Shown: one piece after another, positions 24,327-32,714 of the stretch
How the letters are laid out: every line of letters begins with the position of its first letter
Numbering within the stretch: position 1 is the stretch's first letter
From: Halorussus halobius
GTDB lineage: Archaea; Halobacteriota; Halobacteria; Halobacteriales; Haladaptataceae
Assembly (NCBI RefSeq): GCF_004765805.1
Contig: NZ_SBIU01000006.1
Location: forward strand, 124,001-188,000
Direction of reading: 5' to 3'
Length of the DNA: 64,000 nucleotides
The notes under the pieces: model-generated
Databases searched by the model: none
Seen by the model: the letters and a program-made list of their open reading frames with translations, nothing else
What the model was told of the DNA's origin: nothing
Position numbers and translations under genes: made by a program

Positions 24327-24683
24327 TCAGAACGTGATTATCTCGAACTCGGCGTCGACCAGCGACCGGACGCTCGGATGACCTTCGTAGTCGTCGAGTC
24401 GCGGCAGGCCCGCGTCGTCGACCGCCTCGCCCACGCCGAACGCGTCGGTACAGTAGTCACAGACCGCGATGTCGTCGCGGACCGACCGGTAGAGCGCGTG
24501 GTACTCGTGGTCCTCGTCTTCGAGTTCGGGGACCCACTGGGTCCCGGCACCGTCGAATATCAGTTCGAGTTGGTCGCCCCGCGTCGAGGAGAACTCCCCG
24601 GCGGCCTGAAGCCCGTTGAGGACGCGACCCCGGTCGGCGTGCGATTCGGTCCCCGCCAGAATCACGATGGCTGCCTTCGCCAT
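24327..24683 (-). CDS. DsrE-family protein
   Basis: A 118-residue protein of the DsrE/DsrF fold (AAIVILAGTESHADRGRVLN, then LIFDGAGTQWVPEL). A Cys-containing segment IAVCDYCTDAFGV occupies the place where sulfur-carrying Cys residues sit in DsrE-like proteins. Members take part in sulfur relay or small-molecule binding; the role in haloarchaea is not defined. It stands alone, with ATG at 24683. Confidence 0.82.
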   Translation of the reverse strand: MAKAAIVILAGTESHADRGRVLNGLQAAGEFSSTRGDQLELIFDGAGTQWVPELEDEDHEYHALYRSVRDDIAVCDYCTDAFGVGEAVDDAGLPRLDDYEGHPSVRSLVDAEFEIITF

Positions 24684-24762
24684 GCGACGCGTTCGACGGG
24701 GACGCGTAAGTATCGAGTGGCGGCCGCTCGCGTCCGCCCCGCGGTCGCGTCGGCGCTCACTG

Positions 24763-25548
24763 CTATCGTCGGCGCTCGGCCAGACACACCGTCACGATGG
24801 ACTTGGCGATGGCTGCCCCGCCCGTGAGCGGGTCGAGTTTGGTCTCGCCCGCGCGCTCGTCGTACTCGATGGGGAGTTCGCGCACGTCGTAGCCCCGCAT
24901 CAGCGGACGAATCAGCAGTTCCGCCGACAGCCCGGTGTTCTCGGTCCACGCGATGTCCTCGACCACCTCGCGGCGGTACGCCCGCATCCCGGTCGTGGTG
25001 TCGCGGACCCGCTCGCCCATCAGAAGGCTCGCGAGCGCCGCGAACGCCCGGTTGCCCAGTCGGTTGAGGTCGGGCATCGCCGCCGCACCCCAGTAGAGCC
25101 GGTCGCCGCTCACCACGTCGTAGCCCCGATTGATGGCGTCGAGGAACTCGGGGAGCTGCTCCATCGGGTAGGTGTCGTCGCAGTCGGTGGTCACGACGAC
25201 CGGCCGGTCGGCCGCCAGCAGCGCCTCGCGGACCGCGACGCCGTACCCCTGTGGCTCCTGTCGGACGACTCGCGCGCCGCGCTCGCGGGCTATCTCGGGC
25301 GTGCGGTCGGTCGAGCCGTCGACGCAGACCACTTCCGCGCGGCCGTCGGTGACGCGCTCGACGTCGTCCAGCACCGTCCCGACCGCTTCCTCCTCGTTGT
25401 AGGTCCCCATGACGACGCTCAGGTCGTCGAAGGTGTACTCGTCCGCGTCGGTGGCGCTCGGGTCCGCGTGGCCCGCACGTTCGTCGCGGTCCGCGCCGTC
25501 GGGCGTCGCGTTCGGCGCTCCGTCCGTCCCAGGACCGTCGGTTTTCAT
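24763..25548 (-). CDS. Family 2 glycosyltransferase (dolichyl-phosphate sugar synthase type)
   Basis: A 261-residue GT2 enzyme that transfers a sugar from a nucleotide donor to an acceptor, probably a dolichyl phosphate at the cytoplasmic face. After an acidic leader of about 40 residues come VVMGTYNEEEAVGTVLDDV, VVCVDGSTDRTPEIAR, the DxD-like TTDCDDTYPMEQLPEF, and a C-terminal ETKLDPLTGGAAIAKS motif typical of DPM1-like proteins. There is no membrane helix. A TATA-like CCTAAAAATAC (minus strand, 25579-25589) lies about 35 nt upstream of the ATG. It may serve protein N-glycosylation or lipid glycosylation. Confidence 0.85.
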   Translation of the reverse strand: MKTDGPGTDGAPNATPDGADRDERAGHADPSATDADEYTFDDLSVVMGTYNEEEAVGTVLDDVERVTDGRAEVVCVDGSTDRTPEIARERGARVVRQEPQGYGVAVREALLAADRPVVVTTDCDDTYPMEQLPEFLDAINRGYDVVSGDRLYWGAAAMPDLNRLGNRAFAALASLLMGERVRDTTTGMRAYRREVVEDIAWTENTGLSAELLIRPLMRGYDVRELPIEYDERAGETKLDPLTGGAAIAKSIVTVCLAERRR

Positions 25549-25578
25549 GCTGTTCGGCCGTTGTGGCGGCCCGCATTT

Positions 25579-25589
25579 GTATTTTTAGG
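25579..25589 (-). promoter_or_regulatory. TATA element of the glycosyltransferase gene
   Basis: CCTAAAAATAC on the minus strand, centred about 35 nt before the ATG at 25548, stands out in GC-rich surroundings. Confidence 0.55.
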
Positions 25590-25640
25590 TTTGCCAAAAA
25601 TGGACGGCAGCGCGGAGACCGCCCGGCGGGACGGGACCGC

Positions 25641-26405
25641 TCACCCGGGGGGATTCCGGTCCATGCCGGACTGGATGCCCGACTGCATGAACTGGGCGAG
25701 GATGGGACCGATTGTGGTGCTGGCGGTCCACATGGCCTCCTCCTCGACCGCGTCGTCGTCGGTCGCGACCGAGAGCAGGACGGTCCCGTCGTCGACCGTC
25801 AGCGCCCGGCCGGCGAAGTCGGCCGGATTGTCCTCGTCCATCACGACGACCCGGATGGGACTGTCCGCGAAGCGCTCGCGCTCGGCCTCCTCGGCGGTGA
25901 CGACGGTGGCGTCCACGCCGTCGGCCGCTCGGTCGCGGAGCGCAGCCTCGATTCGCCCCGAGAGGGAGTCGCCCGCCGGCGCGACGAAGACGACCGTCGA
26001 GTCGGCCGTCCCTATCAACTCGGCGATGCGGTCGTCGATGGGTCGTCGGCCCCGGAGCGTCGAGACGGCGCGGTCGTCGGCGCGCTCGGTCGTGGTCGTC
26101 CGGAGTTCCGAGAGGTTCTCGAAGGCGCGCTCGCGCTCGCGGTCCAGTCGCTCGGTGAGCTGTTGGCGGGCCGCGGCCAGACTCACCGGTCGGTAGCGCT
26201 TGGGCGAGGACTCGGCGACCTCGGCCAGCCCGCGTTCGACCAGGTCGTCGGCCGCGCCGTACACCTGCGAGCGGGGCACCTCCGAGACGTCGCTGACCTC
26301 CTGGGCGGTCCCGGTTCCCAACTGCTGGAGCGCGACGAAGACCCGCGCCTGGTAGTTGGGCAGGCCGAGCCGTTTCAACGCCGCGACTGCGTCTTGCGTG
26401 CTCAT
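25641..26405 (-). CDS. TrmB-family transcriptional regulator
   Basis: A 254-residue regulator. The N-terminal winged helix-turn-helix is clear: ALKRLGLPNYQARVFVALQQ, EVPRSQVYGAADDLVERGL. A coiled linker (REREREAFENLSELR-like, about residues 85-110) leads to a C-terminal PLD-like TrmB domain (STVVFVAPAGDSLSGRIEAAL, IRVVVMDEDNPADF). This domain resembles those that bind ligands, though no sugar-binding residues are certain. The gene is divergent from an MMPL/RND exporter gene across 133 nt, so regulation of that exporter, and of itself, is the natural inference. Confidence 0.88.
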   Translation of the reverse strand: MSTQDAVAALKRLGLPNYQARVFVALQQLGTGTAQEVSDVSEVPRSQVYGAADDLVERGLAEVAESSPKRYRPVSLAAARQQLTERLDRERERAFENLSELRTTTTERADDRAVSTLRGRRPIDDRIAELIGTADSTVVFVAPAGDSLSGRIEAALRDRAADGVDATVVTAEEAERERFADSPIRVVVMDEDNPADFAGRALTVDDGTVLLSVATDDDAVEEEAMWTASTTIGPILAQFMQSGIQSGMDRNPPG

Positions 26406-26473
26406 GGATTGTGTCGGCCGAATCGCGTCCGTCGGTCGGCGTTTCGACCGCCGGCCCTATCAGTTGCCCGGGA

Positions 26474-26484
26474 CTCGATTCGAG
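26474..26484. promoter_or_regulatory. Candidate operator between TrmB regulator and MMPL transporter
   Basis: CTCGATTCGAG is a perfect inverted repeat around a central T. It lies about 30 nt upstream of the TATA element of the transporter gene and within the shared promoter region, a plausible place for regulator binding. Confidence 0.35.
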
Positions 26485-26505
26485 AGATTTAGTAGAAATG
26501 TACAA

Positions 26506-26513
26506 TATTTATG
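26506..26513 (+). promoter_or_regulatory. TATA element of the MMPL transporter gene
   Basis: An AT-rich stretch ending TATTTATG is centred about 28 nt before the ATG at 26539 and implies a leaderless message. Confidence 0.7.
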
Positions 26514-26538
26514 TCGAATCGGGCGTTACGGTCGTCCG

Positions 26539-29133
26539 ATGACGCTCGCAGACCGGTTCGCCGCGTTCGTGACCGACCACAGCAGGGCCGTGATAGCGGT
26601 CCTGCTGGTGGCCACGCTGGTCGTCGGCAGCGGCGCGGCCGATTTCGACGCGGGGCTCTCGATAACGAGTTTCGAGTCCGATTCCACGGAAGCCGCCAAG
26701 TACGACGCGCTCCAGCGCAACTTCACGACCGAGGGCGAGAACGCGACCACGGTACAGGTGGTGGTGCGCGGCGAGAACGTCCTCTCGAAGGCGTCGCTAC
26801 TGGAATCGTTGCGCTTCCAGCGGGCCGCGCTCGCCGACCCCGAGGTGAACGCGACCCTGCGCGAGCGCCGGCCGATGACCGGCGTCTCGAACCTCGTGGC
26901 GACGGCGGCCGTCCGGGAGTCCCGCGCCGGGAACGGGTCGACCGGGGCCTCGGCGACGGCCGAACGCGGGACCCCTGTGTCGCTCGACGCCCAGATAGAG
27001 CGACTGGAGTCGATGTCCGAGTCGGAGGTCGCGGCCACCGTCGAGCGCGTGCTGGCTCCCGACGCGCAGGCGGCCGGCCCCGTCGACCCCTACTCGCTGT
27101 TGCCGACCGACTACGAGCCGGGGTCGACGACCGCGACCGGACGGGTGCTGTTCGTGTTCCAGGACACCAGCGGCGCGACCGGCGACGACCTGCCCGGGGA
27201 CGTGAGCGACGCGCAACTCGCGCTACAGGACCTCGCCGAGACCACGTTCGAGTCGACCGACAGCTTCGTCTTCGGCTCGGCAATCGTCGACGAGGAGAGC
27301 ACGCAAGCCACCGGCGAGAGCTTCGCGGTCATCTCGCCGGCCGCGCTCGTGTTGATGTTGCTCGCGCTCGGCGTCGCGTACCGGGACATCTTCGACGTGA
27401 TTCTGGGCGTGGTCGGCGTCGGACTCGTGCTCGCGTGGATGGGCGGGTTCATGGGCTGGGCGGGCATCGGGATGACCCAGATTCTCATCGCGGTCCCGTT
27501 CCTGCTGGTCGGACTCGGCATCGACTACGCGCTCCACGTCGTGATGCGTTATCGGGAGGCGCGGGCCGACGACCCCGACGCGACGCCCCGGGAAGCGATG
27601 CGGCGCGGTCTCGCTGGCGTCGTGGTCGCCATCGGCGCGGCCACGTTCACCACGTCGGTCGGATTCCTCTCGAACGCGGTGAGCCCGCTCGCGTCCATCC
27701 GGGAGTTCGGCGTCGTCAGCGGCGCGGGCATCGTCTCGGCGTTTCTGGTCTTCGGGCTGCTGGTGCCCGCGCTCAAGGTCGAACTCGACGGCGCGCTCGA
27801 ACGGGCCGGGTTCTCGCGCCGACGGCCGGCGTTCGGTCGCGGCGGCGCGGTGGGCGACGCGCTCGGCGTCGGAGCCGGCCTCGCCCGGCGCGCGCCGTAC
27901 GCCGTCCTCGCGGTCGCGCTCGTGCTGGGCGTCGCGGGCGGCGTCGCGGCGACCGACATCGACACCTCGCTCGACCAGCGCGACTTCCTCCCCCGAGACT
28001 CGCCCGACTGGATGGACTCGCTGCCCGGCCCGTTCCAGCCCAGCGACTACGACCTCCGAGCGAACGCCGCCTACGTCGACGAGTCGTTCGCCCAGTCGCG
28101 CGACCGGTCCCGAGCCGAGTTCCTGATAGAGGGGCCGGTGACCGACCCGTCGACGCTCGACCGAATCGCGGCGGGGCGAGACGGACTGGCGAACGCGTCC
28201 ACGCCGGCCGAACTGGCCGACGGGAGCCTCCAACTGACGGGGCCGCTCGACACTATCTCGTCGGTCGCGGCGTCGAACGAGACGGTCGCGGCGATGGTCG
28301 CCGAGGCCGACACCGACGGCGACGGCGTGCCCGACGAGAACCTGGCGGCGCTCTACGACGCGGTCTACGAAGCCGCGCCCGAGGCGGCCAGCGCTACCAT
28401 CCACCGCGAGGGCGGGGAGTACCGTTCGCTCCGCCTCTCGGTGGGGCTGTCGGGCGGCGCGGACACCCGGACCGTCACCGAGGAGATGCGGGCGGTCGCG
28501 TCCGCGATGGAGTCGGGGACCGACCTGACGGTGACCGCGACCGGTCGACCCATCGTCGACGAACTGGTCCAGCGGGGCCTGCTCGCGACGCTGGTCGAGG
28601 GATTCGTCGTCACGTTCGCGGTCATCCTCGCGTTCCTGACGCTGATATTCCGGTATCGCTACGACGCGCTCACGCTGGGCGCGGTCGTCGTGGCTCCGGT
28701 CGTGCTGGCCCAGGCGTGGCTGTTCGGCACGATGTATCTGGCGGGCATCCCGTTCACCACGGAGACGGCCATCATCGCCGCCATCGGCATCGGCATCGGC
28801 GTCGACTACGCAATCCACGTCGGCGAGCGGTTCGTCGACGAGTTCGACGGCGGGGACGCCATCGCCGCGCTCGGTCGGACGGTGCGGGGCACCGGCGGCG
28901 CGCTGCTCGCCAGCGCCGTCACGACCGCCGGCGGGTTCGGCGTCCTCGTCCTCGCGCTGGTGCCCTCGCTCCGGCGGTTCGGGTTCGTCACCAGCGTCGC
29001 CATCGCGTACGCCTTCCTCGCGAGCGTGCTGGTGTTGCCGAGCCTGCTCGCGCTGTGGGTTCGGTACACGGAGTACGCGGGCGACGAATCCGGGGCGACC
29101 GCTCGAACTGACCTCGGTCGGGATTCGAGCTAG
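26539..29133 (+). CDS. RND/MMPL-family exporter
   Basis: An 864-residue membrane protein with the duplicated MMPL architecture. An N-terminal helix (HSRAVIAVLLVATLVVG) is followed by a large extracellular domain and a first bundle of five or six helices with LVGLGIDYALHVVMRYREA and AIGAATFTTSVGFLS. A second half repeats this plan, ending IAAIGIGIGVDYAIHVGERF and SAVTTAGGFGVLVLALVPSL. The paired GIDYA and GVDYA motifs are the Asp-containing proton-relay helices of RND transporters. Substrate is unknown; lipids or hydrophobic compounds are typical. It should depend on the divergent TrmB regulator. Its stop shares CTAG with the stop of the opposing gene. Confidence 0.9.
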   Translation: MTLADRFAAFVTDHSRAVIAVLLVATLVVGSGAADFDAGLSITSFESDSTEAAKYDALQRNFTTEGENATTVQVVVRGENVLSKASLLESLRFQRAALADPEVNATLRERRPMTGVSNLVATAAVRESRAGNGSTGASATAERGTPVSLDAQIERLESMSESEVAATVERVLAPDAQAAGPVDPYSLLPTDYEPGSTTATGRVLFVFQDTSGATGDDLPGDVSDAQLALQDLAETTFESTDSFVFGSAIVDEESTQATGESFAVISPAALVLMLLALGVAYRDIFDVILGVVGVGLVLAWMGGFMGWAGIGMTQILIAVPFLLVGLGIDYALHVVMRYREARADDPDATPREAMRRGLAGVVVAIGAATFTTSVGFLSNAVSPLASIREFGVVSGAGIVSAFLVFGLLVPALKVELDGALERAGFSRRRPAFGRGGAVGDALGVGAGLARRAPYAVLAVALVLGVAGGVAATDIDTSLDQRDFLPRDSPDWMDSLPGPFQPSDYDLRANAAYVDESFAQSRDRSRAEFLIEGPVTDPSTLDRIAAGRDGLANASTPAELADGSLQLTGPLDTISSVAASNETVAAMVAEADTDGDGVPDENLAALYDAVYEAAPEAASATIHREGGEYRSLRLSVGLSGGADTRTVTEEMRAVASAMESGTDLTVTATGRPIVDELVQRGLLATLVEGFVVTFAVILAFLTLIFRYRYDALTLGAVVVAPVVLAQAWLFGTMYLAGIPFTTETAIIAAIGIGIGVDYAIHVGERFVDEFDGGDAIAALGRTVRGTGGALLASAVTTAGGFGVLVLALVPSLRRFGFVTSVAIAYAFLASVLVLPSLLALWVRYTEYAGDESGATARTDLGRDSS

Positions 29134-30017
29134 CGGGAACTGGAGAACGCGACCAGCACGAAGGCGACGAGGAGGGCGAGGAGGGTCGCGACGTACCGGA
29201 GGGCGATTCGACCCGACAGTTCCACCGTCTCCGAGGGGTCTGAAGGCGTGAACCACGCGGCGTAGCCGCCGGGGTCCGGGAGGACTTCCGCGCGCAATCG
29301 AGCCCGTTCGAAGGAGAGTTTCACCGCGAGGAACGACCCGGCCCACAGCAGGTCGAACGCCCACACCGGCAGGACGGGGTCGGTGAGCACTGCGACCAGG
29401 AGCGCGTAGAACAGGAGCAGGGGAAAGGCCGACGCGTACACGAGGACGAACCGGACGGGCAGTTCGAGCGTCATGTACGCCGACAGCTCCTCGTGTCGGC
29501 CGTGGCGGACGTAGCGCCGGTAGAGCGTGAGGACGTGCGTAGCGAAGATAGCAAACGCGATTCCGAGCACGACCGGCGAGGTGAACGCCGAGAACGCCGA
29601 CAGGAACTCGAAGAGGTCGCCGGCTCCGCCTCGCCCCCCGATGGTCCGGTCGCCCGCCAACCAGCTCGACCCGATGGCCACCATTACGAACCCTCCCACG
29701 AACAGCACCGTCGGGATGATGACTCGCAGGTTCCGGGTGTAGACCGGGGGCAAGAACCCCGCGACGGTTCGGGGGTTCTCGCTCCAGTAGTCGTTTGCGA
29801 CCGTGCCGGGCAACAGCGTGTATTCGCGCTCTTCGACCCGGTTTTCGGGTTGAGCGAACAGCGCGTAACCGCTGTAGACCACCAGCAACAACGCCGCGTC
29901 GAGCCAGTAGAGCAGTCCGAGGACGATGAACTCCCAGTCGAACACGAAGAATCCCAACAGCGGAAGCAGGTTGACGAGACTCAGCAGTCCGAACTCGATG
30001 TCGTCGTTCCTGTTCAT
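29130..30017 (-). CDS. DUF6498-like membrane protein
   Basis: A 295-residue protein with about seven hydrophobic helices (LLSLVNLLPLLGFFVFDWEF at the N-terminus, FVLVYASAFPLLLFYALLVA late). It has conserved-looking polar loops such as WLDAALLLVVYSGYALFAQPENR. It resembles proteins listed as DUF6498, of unknown function. A TTG precedes the ATG; the ATG (NRNDDIEFG) is used. Base composition is slightly more AT-rich than its neighbours. The 3' end overlaps the exporter gene by 4 nt in convergent orientation. Confidence 0.72.
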   Translation of the reverse strand: MNRNDDIEFGLLSLVNLLPLLGFFVFDWEFIVLGLLYWLDAALLLVVYSGYALFAQPENRVEEREYTLLPGTVANDYWSENPRTVAGFLPPVYTRNLRVIIPTVLFVGGFVMVAIGSSWLAGDRTIGGRGGAGDLFEFLSAFSAFTSPVVLGIAFAIFATHVLTLYRRYVRHGRHEELSAYMTLELPVRFVLVYASAFPLLLFYALLVAVLTDPVLPVWAFDLLWAGSFLAVKLSFERARLRAEVLPDPGGYAAWFTPSDPSETVELSGRIALRYVATLLALLVAFVLVAFSSSR

Positions 30018-30185
30018 CAATCCGGCTAGCGGTTACATGACATGTTAGATTAGATAATAGTGTCGATTGGTCGGAATCGAGCGTTCGCGCGCCCGACACC
30101 GCGCATCCGGAGACCGCCGTAGTACCGAGCAGTTCGGCTCTCGCCGCGTGGGTCCTGCGACCGGCAACTCCCGACACCTGCACAG

Positions 30186-30213
30186 CCATTTTGATATAGC
30201 GATATTCAGTTTA
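30186..30213 (+). repeat. dif-like site, left copy
   Basis: The 28 nt can be read as two 11-nt arms around the 6-nt core TAGCGA. The left arm is CCATTTTGATA and the right arm TATTCAGTTTA. The block 30193-30218 matches 38014-38039 at all but two of 26 positions, in the same orientation. Its left arm is more degenerate than that of the right copy. Confidence 0.5.
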
Positions 30214-30289
30214 CGAGTGTCGATTCCGACGGAACGACACGCGGTCGGGCCGTCGCTGTCCGGGTCCAGCAGAAGGCGTTCGAGGCTCC

Positions 30290-30320
30290 CCCGCAAAAAT
30301 CGGGCGGCGTCCGCACGCCG
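30290..30320 (-). terminator. Terminator-like hairpin and T-tract after the transport operon
   Basis: Immediately after the stop of the last ATPase gene, the minus strand reads CGGCGT, loop GCGG, ACGCCG (a perfect 6-bp stem). It is followed within a few bases by a second small stem that encloses a run of five T. Confidence 0.55.
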
Positions 30321-30321
30321 T

Positions 30322-31686
30322 CTATAGAATCTTCTCCCTGTCGCGCTCCCTGAGCTTCGCGCTTTCGGGGCGGTCCCCAGCCACGTCCGAGTGGAGGTGA
30401 CACCGCACCTCGCTTCCGTGTTCGGTCGTGGCGAGTTCCGGCTCCTCGCGCTCGCAGACCGTCGTCAGGCCGGCGGCTTCCAGCCGTCCGACCGCACCGT
30501 CCCGCTCGCCCGCGACGAACGCCGAGAGGGCTTCGCGGGCCACCGTCGCCACCGGGTCGGGAACGGACTCGCCGGTCGCATTCGCGACCCGGTCGGCGAC
30601 GTGATTCCGGTACAGCGCGTCGACGACGGCGTCGTCGTCGGCCCGCTCGCCGGCCTCCCGGAGCGTCTCCCGCATCGCCTCGGGGTCGATGTCCCCGCCG
30701 GCCAGCCGAGTCCGCAGCCGGAACAGTTCCCGCCACGTCCGCTGGCCGTGAGCCCACTCCTCTGACGGGAGTATCTTCGGGCAACGCGGATGGAACTGAC
30801 AGCCCGACGGCGGGTCTATCGGGGTCGGCACGTCGCCTTCCAGCGGGATGCGCTCGGAGGTCGCCGACGGGTCGGGGTTCGGGATGCTCGACAGCAGGGC
30901 CTGGGTGTAGGGGTGCGACGGGTTCGAGAACACGGCCTCGGTCTCGCCGACCTCCACGAGATTCCCGAGGTACATCACCGCGATTCGGTCGCTCACGTGC
31001 CGGACCACGCTCAGGTCGTGGGTGATAAAGAGCAGGGTGAGGTCCATCTCCTCGCGCAGTTCGCCGAGGAGGTCGAGTATCTCGACCTGCACGCTCACGT
31101 CGAGCGCGCTGGTCGGCTCGTCGGCCACGATGAAGTCGGGTTCGACCGCGAGCGCCCGCGCGATGGCGACCCGCTGGCGCTGGCCGCCGGACAGTTCGTG
31201 GGGGTGGCGGTCGAGGTACTCCGGACCCAGTCGGACCCGTTCGAGCAACTCGGTGGCGCGTCCCACTCGCTCGGTGGTCGAGTCCCCGATGTCGTGGACC
31301 GCCATCGGTTCGACGAGCGTCTTTCGGACGGTGTACCGGGGATTGAGCGACCCGAACGGGTCCTGGAATATCATCTGGGCCTGACTCCGGTACTCCCGGA
31401 GCGCGGCCGCGTCGAACTCGTCGACCGCTCGGCCCCGGTAGCGTATCGACCCGTCCGTGGGTTCGAGCAGCCGGAGGACGAGTCGGCCGAACGTGCTCTT
31501 GCCACAGCCGCTCTCGCCGACGAGTCCGACCGTCTCCCCGTCCCGAATCGCGAGGTCGACGCCGTCGACCGCCTTCACGGTTCGGACCGACTGGTCGGGC
31601 CGGAGCCGCCGCAGCAGGGAGTCGTCCTGCGCGAAGTGCTTGGTGAGTCCGGACACGTCGAGGAGCGGGTCGGCGCGCTCGCTCAT
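30322..31686 (-). CDS. Peptide ABC transporter ATP-binding protein (DppF/OppF type)
   Basis: A 454-residue ATPase, last gene of the peptide operon. It has Walker A LVGESGCGKSTFGRLVLRLL, the Q-loop MIFQDPFGSLNPRYTV, signature LSGGQRQRVAIARAL, and Walker B FIVADEPTSALDVSVQVEIL. The oligopeptide-type C-terminal Cys cluster CQFHPRCPKILP probably binds an Fe-S or metal centre, as in other Opp/Dpp ATPases. A further 110-residue tail after that cluster is longer than usual and ends with a second Cys/His patch (VRCHLHSD). The start overlaps the preceding ATPase gene by 4 nt. Confidence 0.9.
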   Translation of the reverse strand: MSERADPLLDVSGLTKHFAQDDSLLRRLRPDQSVRTVKAVDGVDLAIRDGETVGLVGESGCGKSTFGRLVLRLLEPTDGSIRYRGRAVDEFDAAALREYRSQAQMIFQDPFGSLNPRYTVRKTLVEPMAVHDIGDSTTERVGRATELLERVRLGPEYLDRHPHELSGGQRQRVAIARALAVEPDFIVADEPTSALDVSVQVEILDLLGELREEMDLTLLFITHDLSVVRHVSDRIAVMYLGNLVEVGETEAVFSNPSHPYTQALLSSIPNPDPSATSERIPLEGDVPTPIDPPSGCQFHPRCPKILPSEEWAHGQRTWRELFRLRTRLAGGDIDPEAMRETLREAGERADDDAVVDALYRNHVADRVANATGESVPDPVATVAREALSAFVAGERDGAVGRLEAAGLTTVCEREEPELATTEHGSEVRCHLHSDVAGDRPESAKLRERDREKIL

Positions 31687-32714
31687 GGGTCCTCCCAGAT
31701 GCAGGCGCTGTAGTGGTCCTCGCCGACGGTCCTGAGTCGCGGGTCCGTTCGTTCACACTCCTCGACGCTGGCGGGACAGCGGTCGGCGAAGTGACACCCC
31801 GACGGGAACTCGCGGGGGTCCGGCGGTTCGCCGCCGATGGGGTCGAGCGACTGGGTGGATGCGGTGGGGTCGGGGATGCAGCCGAGCAGCCCCTGGGTGT
31901 AGGGGTGTCGGGGGTCCTCGAACACGGTTTCGACGTCGCCGTACTCCACGATGCGGCCCGCGTACATCACCGCGACCCTGTCACACAGCTCCGCGACCAC
32001 GCCCATGTCGTGGGTCACGAGCAGGGTCGCCATCCCCAGCGAGTCCGTGAGGTCCCGGATGAGGTCGAGGATGCCCGCCTCGATGGTCACGTCGAGCGCC
32101 GTGGTGGGTTCGTCCGCGATGAGCAGGTTCGGCTCACAGGCCAGCGCCATCGCTATCATCGCCCGCTGGGCCATCCCGCCGCTGAACTGGTAGGGGTAGT
32201 CGTCGACCCGCACCTCGGGACTCGGGATGCCGACCTGCCGCATCAGTTCGACCGCCCGCTCACGGGAGGCCTCCAGCTTCAGGTCCTCGTGGACCCTGAG
32301 CGGTTCGCCGATCTGCCAGCCCACGTCGAACACCGGGTTGAGCGCGGACCCCGGCTCCTGGAACGTCATCGCTATCTCGTTGCCCCGGAGCGCTCGGAGT
32401 CGCTCGGGACTCATCTCCCGGACGTCCTCGCCGTCGTACAGTATCTCGCCGTCGACTATCTCGCCCGGCGACCGGACGAGGTCCATCAGCGAGAGGCTCG
32501 TGACGCTCTTGCCCGAACCGCTCTCGCCGACCAGCCCCAGCACCTCGCCCTCCTGTATCTCGAACGAGACGCCGTCGACTGCTTTCAGCTCGCCCTCGTC
32601 GGTGTGGAAGTGCGTGCGGAGGTCGCGGACGGACAGCAACGGGTCGTCGCGGGCGATGAGCTCCCACTCCTCGAGGTCCGATTCGTCGGTTCGTGCAGCG
32701 GTCGTGCCTGTCAT
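31683..32714 (-). CDS. Peptide ABC transporter ATP-binding protein (DppD/OppD type)
   Basis: A 343-residue ATPase that energises peptide import together with the DppF-type partner. Motifs: [19 protein letters not shown] (Walker A), [18 protein letters not shown] (Q-loop), [15 protein letters not shown] (signature), and [20 protein letters not shown] (Walker B). It ends with the [15 protein letters not shown] cluster common to Opp/Dpp ATPases. The ATG at 32714 overlaps the upstream permease stop by 4 nt. In-frame sequence further upstream belongs to the permease gene in another frame. Confidence 0.92.
   Translation of the reverse strand: MTGTTAARTDESDLEEWELIARDDPLLSVRDLRTHFHTDEGELKAVDGVSFEIQEGEVLGLVGESGSGKSVTSLSLMDLVRSPGEIVDGEILYDGEDVREMSPERLRALRGNEIAMTFQEPGSALNPVFDVGWQIGEPLRVHEDLKLEASRERAVELMRQVGIPSPEVRVDDYPYQFSGGMAQRAMIAMALACEPNLLIADEPTTALDVTIEAGILDLIRDLTDSLGMATLLVTHDMGVVAELCDRVAVMYAGRIVEYGDVETVFEDPRHPYTQGLLGCIPDPTASTQSLDPIGGEPPDPREFPSGCHFADRCPASVEECERTDPRLRTVGEDHYSACIWEDP

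Larger units (their letters stand above)
30018..30321. other. Spacer between membrane-protein gene and peptide-transport operon
   Basis: This 304-nt gap holds an AT-rich promoter region near 30035-30060 for the minus-strand membrane-protein gene, the left dif-like site (30186-30213) and a terminator-like structure after the last operon gene (30290-30320). Nothing else recognisable is present. Confidence 0.55.

Noticed and set aside
27223..30189. Open frame of nearly 990 codons on the minus strand
   Set aside because: Antisense to the MMPL exporter, with Arg-rich composition; the exporter and the DUF6498-like gene explain this region.
30045..30296. Short minus-strand frame over the left dif-like site, containing RKLNIAISK
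   Set aside because: A similar peptide (RKLHIAISN) arises at the right site only because both contain the same DNA repeat; neither frame is protein-like elsewhere.
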